The notes beneath the pieces were generated by a model that worked only from the letters and a program-made list of their open reading frames with translations, was not told the origin of the DNA and searched no databases. 64,000 nucleotides of DNA from Lunularia cruciata. Its lineage: Eukaryota; Streptophyta; Marchantiopsida; Lunulariales; Lunulariaceae. Both the position numbers and the translations under genes were made by a program. Position 1 is the first letter of the stretch. Every line of letters begins with the position of its first letter. Location of the stretch: assembly GCA_948567375.1 (NCBI GenBank), contig OX419757.1, positions 43,648,001 to 43,712,000 on the forward strand. Direction: 5' to 3'. Of the stretch, positions 1-8,674 are shown in pieces.

Positions 1-17
1 CCACCATTGTGTAAGGT

Positions 18-458
18 CTAGATCTTGCTGCAAATAGCCTTCCTCTCCCTAGCATGCATCTCTTTTGGATAGTTACCTCTTGTCACAAAATCCACAATCT
101 CCTTGCACTCCATTGGAACCTCTTGAGTGATTGAGATTGTCATGAGCTCCTCATCCAAGAAGGAATCATCCACTGGCTCATCTCCATCATGATTATAGGC
201 TCTATATAACAAATCACCATTTGCATCTTTCTTTCCTAGCCTATCCTCACAAGTGTAGTCATACTCAAACAAGAGTATCATCCACCTTGCTAGTCTCTCT
301 TCAACATTAGGCTTGTTGAAGATTAACTTCAAAGCCTTGTGATCCATGACAATGGTGGCTCTCCCTCCAATCAAGTAGTGTCTAAACTTCTTGAGACCAA
401 AGATCACTACCAACCCTTCTCTCTCCGTGACAAAGTAGTTCTTTTCTGCTGAAACCAT
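18..458 (-). pseudogene. GypA RNase H domain, fragment
   Basis: This 146-codon frame encodes the Ty3-type RNase H that removes the RNA strand during reverse transcription. Recognisable blocks are SAEKNYFVTEREGLVVIFGL, FRHYLIGGRATIVMDHKAL and ERLARWMILLFEYDY. These match the usual connection/RNase H pattern, including the aspartate of the DHKAL block. The frame begins internally because the link to the RT thumb (459–829) is broken by frame changes and stops. Confidence 0.85.
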
Positions 459-829
459 CTGCCTTCTAGCATAAGCTATTGGATGATCATGCCCATCTTG
501 GTCTAATTGACTAAGAGTGCATCCTATAGCAATATTGGAAGCATCAGTGTAGAGGATGAAAGGCTTACTCCAATCAAGTTTAGCAAGAATTGGAGCTACA
601 ACAAGGGATTACTTGAGCTCCTCAAAAGCTTTGAGAGCCCCTTTGTCCTCCAAAATCACCATGTAATCTACACCCTTCTTCATGTAGATGGTCAATGCAT
701 AAGCCTTGTTGGAAAATGAGAAGATGAACCTCCTATAATGCCCAAACATCTCCAAGAATTGGCATTACTTTTTCAAGCTTGAAGGGAATGGAAGGTGTAA
801 GATTTTCCTCACCTTTTGAAGATCAATTG

Positions 830-1927
830 CTATTCCATCCTTGGAGATGATGTGCCCCAAGAGTAGACCTTCTTCACATCCAAAAATACACTTCTCCGGG
901 TTGAGTGATGCATTTGCAAGCATCCAAGTGCCTCATCCAAGCGTTGCAAGACCTTGATTAGGTGCTCAAAGTGCTCCTCTATGCTCCCATAGACATAAAA
1001 GTCATCAATGAAGTCTTCCACAAATTTCCCAATGAAAGGTTCAAATACCTTGTTCATTAAACGTTGGAATGTGGCTAGAGCATTACAAAGCCCAAAAGGC
1101 ATGACCTTGAAAGCATAAGTTTTCCAAGGTATGATGAATATGGTGAGTTGTTGATGCTTTGGTGCAATCTCAATTTGGTTATATCCACTATAACCATCTC
1201 CAAAACTATACCTCTCATGACTTGCAACCTCTTCCAAGATCTCATCAATGAATTGCAATGTGTAGTTGTCCTTCTTGGTAATAGTGTTGAGCTTCTTGTT
1301 ATCCACACATACCCAAAGTTTGCTATTCTTTTTCTTCATAATGACAATTGGAGACACCCATTCTGAATTCTCCACCTCAAAGATAAATCCGGCCTCCTTG
1401 AGCTTATCAATCTCCTCATTCACAACAAAAGATATTGGTAGGCTAATGCGACATTGCTTTTGGCAGATTGGTCTTGCATGTGACTCCACCTCTATCTTGT
1501 GCTCCTCCAAGGTAACTTCCTTCAAATCCTTGTAACTGAAAGCAAACACATGGATGAACTTACAAAAAATCTCCTCAAATCTCACTTTCTCCTCCTTGGT
1601 AACATTTAGGCCATACTTGAGGGTAGATAGCCTCCTCTCTATCTCCTTAAGTGTCAATGGTGATTTAATTGGGTCCTTCAAAATCTTTGGCTTAGTTGCA
1701 AAATCTATAACACACAATGGATATACATTTGAATCAGATTCAGATTCATCCTTCTCCGTGGAAGTCTCCTCTTCCATGCTTGTGTCCACACCTGAAGCTC
1801 CTTCTTTAGAATCTGATTCCCAATAATCAAAAGATGATGTATCTGAATGTGAAGTGTTGGTGGTGTTAGTCACAAGAACTGTGACTCTATGGTTTGATGG
1901 CCCAATCCTCAAGTACCCTTTGTGCAA
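830..1927 (-). pseudogene. GypA reverse transcriptase (protease–RT linker plus RT fingers and palm)
   Basis: This 365-codon frame starts with an acidic linker and then enters an RT. Blocks in order: WVSPIVIMKKKN, LWVCVDNKKLN, FGDGYSGYNQIEIAP, FKVMPFGLCNALATFQRLMN and FVEDFIDDFYVYGS. The catalytic aspartates of FIDD and of the GDGYSGY block are present. The usual Pro in FGLCNAPATFQ is Ala. The frame is lost soon after the palm, near LGCLQMHHS, so thumb and RNase H are not in one reading frame. Product role: RNA-templated DNA synthesis of the element. Confidence 0.88.
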
Positions 1928-2065
1928 TCAATCAATTGTGCATGTTGCTCTCAACCATGAACTCCCAAGAAGTAAGTCATAGCTTGAATCCTTCAAGACA
2001 TGGAAAGTCATGAGATTTTGAACTCCCATAACTGAAACCACCACTTTATCCTTCACCCCTATTGG

Positions 2066-2644
2066 TCAAACTTGTTGCTTGTTTGCCATGCTCACCACAA
2101 ATGTTGAAGGTCTTGAGGGTATCATCAACTTTTTCATCAACCTTTCTGACATGGCGTTCACCATTGATCCTCCATCAACCAATGCATCCTTGATGTTGTG
2201 ACCATTTACTCTCACATCAATCTTGGAGGCATATTCACAAGCCTCCCATGATGCTGGTTTGGCATCCACTACCCCCATTGATACTAGAACTTTTACCTTC
2301 TTCTTGCTTTTGCTCCTTGTAGAACTCAAGCCACCTCTAAGCTCCTTTCTCAAAGTAGGATTCAAAGCAATCAATTGGCACACTGTGATGTTAGCCTTGT
2401 GACTACCAACATTCTCCAACACATTGTAGTTCCATTGTTGTTTTGAGATCAAGAAGTCCTCCATCCCCAACTTCTTCCTTGGAGTCTTTGTTATTGATGG
2501 TGTTGAAGTGCTTGTACGAGTACTCCTAGTAGGCATAGGAGTATCTTGGCTAGGAGTAAATCCTTGAGAAGAGCGCACATCCTCTACAAAAAGAGCTCTC
2601 TTCTTCTCTTGTGCCAAAAGCTTCAAATTAAGACTCAACCACAT
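2066..2644 (-). pseudogene. GypA aspartic protease region
   Basis: The conserved segment VNGHNIKDALVDGGSMVNAM is a retropepsin core, with DGG where DSG or DTG is usual. It is followed by a helix (SERLMKKLMIPS) as in Ty3/gypsy proteases. The frame carries about 120 residues of linker before it and overlaps the nucleocapsid frame by a few bases. A break near 1930–2065 separates it from RT. The product would cut the Gag–Pol polyprotein. Confidence 0.7.
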
Positions 2645-3020
2645 CTATAGATGTTATCCCCTTACCTTTGTTTGGATTAGGCACCACTTTGGTTTCACTA
2701 CCTCTATCTTTCCCTCTATTGGCTCTTTCATAACCCCTTCCTCCATGGTAAGTGGAATTTGGGCAATTCCTTTGGATGTGACCTCTTCCTCCACAACCAT
2801 AAAAATTTCTCTCATTAAAATTATTGGCCTCTTCTATATTTATAACTTCCATAACTCCTAGGCCCTCTCCCCACATCGTGATCCACCTCTCTCTTCTCCC
2901 ATAGTTGCACCACATTGATCTTGAGATCTGCAAGGGTGATGTGATGGTTTGAAGTGGATCCTGTAGTGGAGGTGCAAGAACTAGAGCAACTTCTACTTGT
3001 GGTGCAACCCTTGCCACCAA
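2628..3020 (-). pseudogene. GypA nucleocapsid with damaged zinc knuckle
   Basis: The frame contains FYGCGGRGHIQRNC, which is a CCHC zinc knuckle (C-X2-C-X4-H-X4-C) with the first Cys replaced by Phe. A Gly/Arg-rich basic stretch follows (HGGRGYERANRGKDRG), typical of RNA-binding Gag tails. It lies between capsid-like gag (3292–3631) and protease, as expected. Loss of one ligand suggests the copy is dead. Confidence 0.7.
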
Positions 3021-3291
3021 AGTATCAGAAGTTTCACCATACTTGTAACCTTGAGGAAGATGTACAACCTACTTCACCACCAAATCACTCTCATCCTCTT
3101 CCAAACTCTCCTCTATACGAATTGCAATCTTGATAGCTTCAACCTTCAAAGAAGATCTCTCATATCTCACCTTGCTTCTAGTTTGTGATCTCAATCCTCC
3201 CAAAAAATTCTTGGTTAGCATGGCTCCTATGCAATCATAGTAGTCTCTACATCATCCTCACCCTTCCTCAACACTATGTAAAATCTGGACT

Positions 3292-3631
3292 CTAACTTTT
3301 CCACTCTTTCCATATAAACTCACTCTCTCCATCTCCTTGTTTGAGAAAGGTAACCTCACTCATCAATCTCTCATAACTCTCATCAGGAAGAAAGTTCTCA
3401 ATGAGTGCTGAAGTCAAACTCTCCCAAGAGTCTTCTTCCCCATCTCTCCTCTCTCTTTTGGTATTTTGACTCATACCATGTAAGTGCTACATCTTCAAAG
3501 AAATCTGGTAATAATGAGACCCACTCATTCTTCCTCCTTTCATTGTTTCCTATGCAAGCTATCTTGAAGTCTCTCATAAAGGTCTCCACATCTTCTCCAT
3601 TCTTGCCAAGAAAAACCGGAAGTTTCCTCAT
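3292..3631 (-). pseudogene. GypA gag (capsid-like), two overlapping frames
   Basis: The first frame (3398–3631) has LPVFLGKNGEDVETFMRDF and ALTWYESKYQ. The second (3292–3474) continues with WESLTSALIENFLPDESYE and LKQGDGESEFIWKEW. Together these follow the retrotransposon Gag pattern (F.G..., A..WY..L, W..L...F). The switch between frames near 3400–3470 implies a frameshift. Gag would form the particle that packages element RNA. Confidence 0.75.
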
Positions 3632-3868
3632 CTTAACCCCTCACTATCTTTCTTTCCTTGCAATTTTTTTTCTTTTTCTCTTTTCTTTTCTCACTCTATA
3701 ACTAATAGAGTATATACATGACTAACACCATATGAGAGCAATCCACCCTAGGGAACACAAAAGGTTCACATTACTCCAAGATTTCTATAGCAACATCAAA
3801 TCCTAGAGTGCATATTAATTGAACTTTCATGGATAGTTTATCCATAAGTTGAAAGATTATCTCCATCA

Positions 3869-4342
3869 CTAATCTTGAGAACTAGCTGATGAAGGTGGTG
3901 ATATTTCTGTAGTTGTACTAAGACTCTCTCCAAGATCTTTCACCAAAGTCTCCAAAAGTGCTTTTACTCCACTACACTCATGTTCTTTTGGAAGTCCTTC
4001 CAATCCACAAACCTCACACAACTCCTTGGTCTTAGATCTTCTCCCTCCCAATCTTGGTGAAAAAGGTCCAACATGAAAACCCAAGTCAAGTAAGCCTCTC
4101 CTTTCCCTCAATCTCTTGCTCTCAAAGGTCAATAGACATGAACTTGCTTTATGTCCCTTCTCTCCACATAGAAAGCACTTAGACTCGCTCTTTCCTCTAA
4201 GTGGTGTAGGTTTTTGGATCCTCTCAACACTCTCTTCAAATTCTATTGTAAACTCTATTTTCCTCAAATCCACCTCTAAAATCACCTCAAACCCTTGGAG
4301 AGCCTTGCATAGTCTCAATTTCCACTCTTGATGACCCTCCAT
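3869..4342 (-). CDS. Zinc-knuckle ORF upstream of gag in GypA (unknown function)
   Basis: An uninterrupted 157-codon frame starting MEGHQEWKLRLCKALQGF. Residues around 53–68 form a complete CCHC knuckle, CFLCGEKGHKASSC. A second Cys/His cluster, CEVCGLEGLPKEHEC, follows about 40 residues on, and the C-terminus is Ser/Thr-rich. It sits between the LTR and gag, where most Ty3/gypsy elements have only leader, and the element's own Gag has its separate knuckle at 2628–3020. It may be an extra element-encoded RNA-binding protein or a captured host fragment. I recognise no family beyond the zinc knuckle. Confidence 0.5.
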   Translation of the reverse strand: MEGHQEWKLRLCKALQGFEVILEVDLRKIEFTIEFEESVERIQKPTPLRGKSESKCFLCGEKGHKASSCLLTFESKRLRERRGLLDLGFHVGPFSPRLGGRRSKTKELCEVCGLEGLPKEHECSGVKALLETLVKDLGESLSTTTEISPPSSASSQD

Positions 4343-5010
4343 GTTCCCAAGATGAATCTAAAACACTCAAACATGTTTTTTGTTGCTCTCAAACTCCTCA
4401 TGCATGAGATCTCAACTCTGTACAATTGACACTTTCTCACAATCTCACTCAAATCTCTCAATTGGTATGTTGCAGTCCTCTAAAATTTTTCTACACTTGA
4501 TCACAACTCTAGGGCATCCCTCTCTGCAATATTTCAGATCTTTTCATATAGCTATTTGGCCTAGACAACTTTCTATTCAGCACACATATTTCAGATTTGG
4601 TTTGAAAACCACCCCCCCCCCCCCCCCCCTTTTGCTATAAAAACTTATAACTCCTTGAGGAAGAATGATCTGTCTCTAATTTTCATGTCAACAGGTAGGA
4701 TATAATCTACTTAATTTTCTTGGAAAGTTTCAGAAAAATCCACAGCAAATTGAAGAAATGGCAAACTCTGCATAATTTTCTAGAGAGCATGCAGTTACGA
4801 GAGCAATTTACCCTTTCAACTTTCAAAAATTCTAGCCTGATGTGCATAGTAGCTCTTAAAATAATTCCAAGTGTGAAAACCAAAAGACAATCCAAGCTAT
4901 CACGTGTAGAAATTTCAATTCCAGATCTCAAACTTAAGATTTTGCCCAAAATCACCTTAATCCCCAAAATCTGAAATCCACCTCACACAATCTCTCCAAA
5001 TCCTCTCTTG
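4343..5010 (-). other. GypA untranslated leader
   Basis: This lies between the LTR and the first element ORF. It contains an 18-base C run at 4612–4629 and no recognisable coding. I could not identify a convincing tRNA-complementary primer site directly next to the LTR. Confidence 0.5.
4612..4629 (+). repeat. 18-base C homopolymer
   Basis: An uninterrupted run of 18 C inside the GypA leader. Such runs are prone to length error in sequencing and slippage in vivo. Confidence 0.9.
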
Positions 5011-5907
5011 TGTACAAGATGTACAAAATCACCTCAAAGACATCATAATAAACTACAAGGTATACAAATGGATCTTGGTTTGCTAACATAAGTTTAGCAC
5101 TCTCCTCTCTTAATGTTCTCTCCAAGTGAGCTCTCATAGCATCCTTCTACCTAATGTAGAACTGAAAGCGGAACATTATCTTTCCTTCTAGAGAGGTCTC
5201 GGCAATGGAACCAAAAATGTGGGTTGGCCTGTCTCTCACTCGAGATGAACCTTTGATGGCTATTATGGTAGCGCGCCATGGACTAAGAAGGCAAGGAACC
5301 CCAACTCCATCATACTCCTCCAAGGCTAACACTCCAAGACTCAAGACATTGCTCACTAGAGAACTCAATGAGAGAGATAGTGGCAAATGAAAGGATGATG
5401 AGTACTTCCTCACCTCTTGTTTATATAGTTATGCAATAGTTATGCACCAAAGTTACTAATTACTAGAGTAACTCAAGTTACTAGGCTAAAAGTCAAGTAA
5501 AGTCAAAAAAATATAAAGGAATATCCATCCACATGGGCATATTACACTGAGCATGTGATCTTATCTTGACCCAACCACTAAGTCAAGGATTCCTTCACAT
5601 GGGCTATCCTTAGACTATAGAAGAATCCAAAACAAAGAGGCTTGCGGGTCTAAGAGTTCTCAACTCTTTCCTCAAAGCCAAACACCTAGGAATTATACCA
5701 AGTGAACACACTAGAATCCAAAATAGTGGTCCTCATATTTTCCACTTCCTCTAAAGTAAGGTCCACTCTATCTTAGCTATGACTAATGTTAGCTTATCAT
5801 GACTAATGTAGAACTATCCTTTATCTCTACATAAATAAAATATCTCAAGTACTTGTAATACCAAGCTAAATATCACAATATCACACACATGCACAAGTGA
5901 GTGTTAT
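5011..5907 (-). repeat. GypA LTR, first of a tandem pair
   Basis: About 897 bp, alignable along its length with 5908–6804. Shared blocks include TCCAAGTGAGCTCTCATAGC, CAATGGAACCAAAAATGTG and CCTTCACATGGGCTATC. On the plus strand it starts TGTACAAGATGTACA and ends GAGTGTTA, degenerate TG…CA termini. It directly precedes the GypA leader and so serves as that element's 5' LTR. Confidence 0.8.
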
Positions 5908-6804
5908 AGTACAAGATGTACAATATCACCTCAAAGACATCATAATGAACTATGGGGTATATAAATGGGTCTTGGTTCTCTAACATAAGTTCAGCCCTCT
6001 CCTCCCATAATGTTCTCTCCAAGTGAGCTCTCATAGCCTCCTTTTGTCTAATATAAAATTGTACTCGAAACATTATCTTTCTTTGTAGAGAGATCTCGAC
6101 AATGGAACCAAAAATGTGAGCCAACTTGTCTCTAACTCAAGATGAACATCTAATGGTTATTATGGTAATGCACCATAGAATAAGAAGGTAAAGAACCCCT
6201 ATTCCATCATACTCCTCCAAGGCTAACATTTTGAGACTCAAGACATTGCTCACTAAAGAACTCTATGAGAGAAAGATAATTGCAAATGAAAGGATGATGA
6301 GTACCTCTTCACCCCTAGTTTATGTACTTGTGAAATATTTACACACAAAAGTTATTATTTACTAGATTAACTCAAGTTATTAGGCTAAAAGTCAAATAAA
6401 GTCAAAAAGTTAAAGGAATATCTATCCTCATGGGAATATTCTCCTAAGCATGTGGTCTTATCTTGACCCAACCACTAAGTCAATAATTCCTTCACATGGG
6501 CTATCATTGGACTATAGAAGAATCTAAAACAAAAAGTTTTGTGGGCCCAAGAGTTCTCAGTTCTTTCCTCCAAGTCAAACACCTAGGAATAATATCAAGT
6601 CAATACACTAGAATCCAAATTAGTGGTGCTCCTCTTTTCTACTTCTTCTAAAGTAAGATACCCTTTATCTTACCTATGACTAACTTTAGTTAATCATGAC
6701 TAATGTAGAACTATCCTTTATCTCTACATAAATAATATCTCTCAAGTACTTGTAATTCCAAATTAAATATCACAACACCACACACATGCACAAATGAGTG
6801 TTAC
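5908..6804 (-). repeat. GypA LTR, second of a tandem pair
   Basis: A second near-full-length LTR directly abutting the first. The minus strand begins TGTAACACTCATTTGTGCAT, matching the plus-strand solo LTR start at 11661. No internal element sequence separates the two LTRs. At 6804/6805 it abuts chromovirus integrase sequence in the opposite orientation. Confidence 0.8.
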
Positions 6805-7523
6805 ATGATAGATTACTTCCAATGGTAGAACTTGTCTACAACAATTTAGTGAATGCATCTATATATGTCATACCATTATCCCTCATGTATTGAGAATATC
6901 CTTTCACACTTTCAAGCTTGGTAAAGATCTGCCCAATGGTTACAAAAGTCAATGCTTTCAATACTTTTATTTCTAGAATCCAATAGGGTGTGGATAATGC
7001 CAAGCAAAAGTTGTAGATAGCCAAAAATAATTCAAATAAATATGCAGATGCACATTGCAAGCACATGGATTTCAACATTGGGGATCAAGTGTGACCTTAT
7101 GTTAGTTTGTTGTTGTAAGCTAAGACCTCATTTTATTCACCCTTTTCCCATCATTTGTTGCATATGCACAATGGTCTATCACTTCAAGCTATAGCCATGC
7201 ATGAAGATCTATCTAGTGTTCCATATTTCCTTGCTATGCAAATATGCACCCTGACTACTCCACTTTCCTTCCATACAAGAAGCTCAACCTTGTCCCAACA
7301 CTCATTGATGGCGTAAAGGAATATGATTTCAAATGCATTCTCCAAAAATGTATCCGTGGTACCCTTGATCTACATGTGGAATATCTTTTACATTGGAAAG
7401 GGTACCTATTGAATGAGGTAACATGGGAGCCCGTAGCTAACTTGACCAATGCATCAGTGCCACTATAATTTTTTGAGCAATAAATTTACAACAAGGACAT
7501 TGCATCTTAAATAGGAGGAGATT
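6805..7523 (+). pseudogene. Chromovirus integrase C-terminal part with chromodomain
   Basis: Reading frames on the plus strand show RLLPMVELVYNNLVNAS (end of the integrase core), then KYADAHCKHMDFNIGDQV (C-terminal domain), then in 7244–7468 a chromodomain, VEYLLHWKGYLLNEVTWEPV. Several stops and frame changes lie between. In chromoviruses the chromodomain binds histone marks and steers integration. A purine tract (AATAGGAGGAGATTT) follows directly before the LTR at 7524, as expected of a 3' polypurine tract. The 5' part of the element is missing. Confidence 0.8.
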
Positions 7524-8257
7524 TGTAATACCATTAGCTAGAAAGATTATATAGAGGTAGAAATTGGCTTGCTAATATCTTTAAGGATATTATATATGAT
7601 AATCTAAGTAGATAAACTGGAGATATCACCAAAATAGTACTTCCAATAATAGGGTAGAGGTCAAAAACTATAATACTAATAGTTAGATATATCATCTAGA
7701 GGTGAAAATTAGCTTGGTAACATCTAGAAGGATGTTATATATAATGGACTAAGTAGATCAGATAAAGATGTTACCAAAAGAGTACTTTCACTAATAAGAC
7801 AAGAGCAAAAAATACCTTAAAAACTTTAATGCCAATTTTGAAGGCCTAAAGGAATGAATTAGGCCTAAAAGTAGAGAGTTTTTTCCCTTGAGGGAAATAG
7901 AGCTTGCCTTTTCTCCTTGATGTTAGTCTCATTGAGAGCTTTCTATGGTACCTTACCCATGCAATTTTTAGCTTTTTAATAAGAAGATTCTATAATTATT
8001 CCCTCTAGTCAAACTTGTTTGACCAACCAGATAGGACACAGACCAACATGTCACCCATCCATACAGCTAATCTAAAGGTGGAACTTCTTGATATACACCA
8101 ATCCATGTATCTGCTCCAAACTTCCTTTGAGTGGATCCTCTTTGCTATATAATAAAGACAAGATGCTCCTTTGGAGTATCATAGTCTTGAATTTTGAAGC
8201 TTTGTGTTTTCTTTGTTGTGTTTTGCTTGGAAGTTCTCCTATCTATGGAATATTACA
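7524..8257 (+). repeat. LTR of family B (3' LTR of the chromovirus fragment)
   Basis: Starts TGTAATACCATTAGCTAG directly after a polypurine tract and ends ATTACA. The same family recurs at 12485–13100 and 56554–57156, sharing TGTAATACC/TGTAACACC starts, CACCAAAAGAGTACTT-type blocks and a TTTGCTATATAATAAAGACA-type segment near the 3' end. The TATATAATAA stretch at about 8146–8155 is a plausible LTR TATA box. Confidence 0.8.
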
Positions 8258-8674
8258 AAAATACTCTAAATTTTAAAGTCAATTCCGAAGGTCTAAACTA
8301 AAGAATTAGGCTTTGGAAAATGGCCTTATCCCCTATGTTTGTCTGGTTGATATCTTTCCAATAGTATGGTCAACCACAACTTTTTGAGCTTCCTAAAAGA
8401 ATATTCTCCAAAGATTCCCTTTGGTCAAACTTGTTTGACCAACCAAATAGAACAAGGATTAATATATCACCAATCCATGCAACAAATCTAAGAGTGGAGC
8501 TTGCAGACATGTCACTAATCCATATATTTAATCCAAGTGTGTAGCTCCCTTTACATGGATCCTCTTTGCTATATAGACAAGATTCTCCTTTGGAGCATCA
8601 AAGTATTGAGGAATTCTCTCATATTTCTTCTCTTGTGTTTCTCATGGGGTTTTTCCCATCTTCAAAACATTACA
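8258..8674 (+). repeat. LTR family B, 5'-truncated second copy
   Basis: Directly after the complete LTR the sequence restarts inside the same family, from the AAAATAC…AAAG…CAATT…GG region, and runs again through CCTTTGGTCAAACTTGTTTG, GGATCCTCTTTGCTATATA and CATTACA. About the first 300 bp of the LTR are missing. Confidence 0.7.

Larger units (their letters stand above)
1..5907 (-). mobile_element. Ty3/gypsy LTR retrotransposon GypA, 5' part (cut by the window start)
   Basis: Read on the minus strand the order is LTR (5907–5011), leader, a zinc-knuckle ORF, gag, nucleocapsid, protease, reverse transcriptase and RNase H, which is the Ty3/gypsy order. Integrase and the 3' LTR would lie before position 1. 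Frames are interrupted in gag, after RT and in RNase H, and several key residues are changed, so the copy is inactive. The same LTR family occurs at 5908–6804 and as a plus-strand solo LTR at 11661–12401. Confidence 0.85.
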
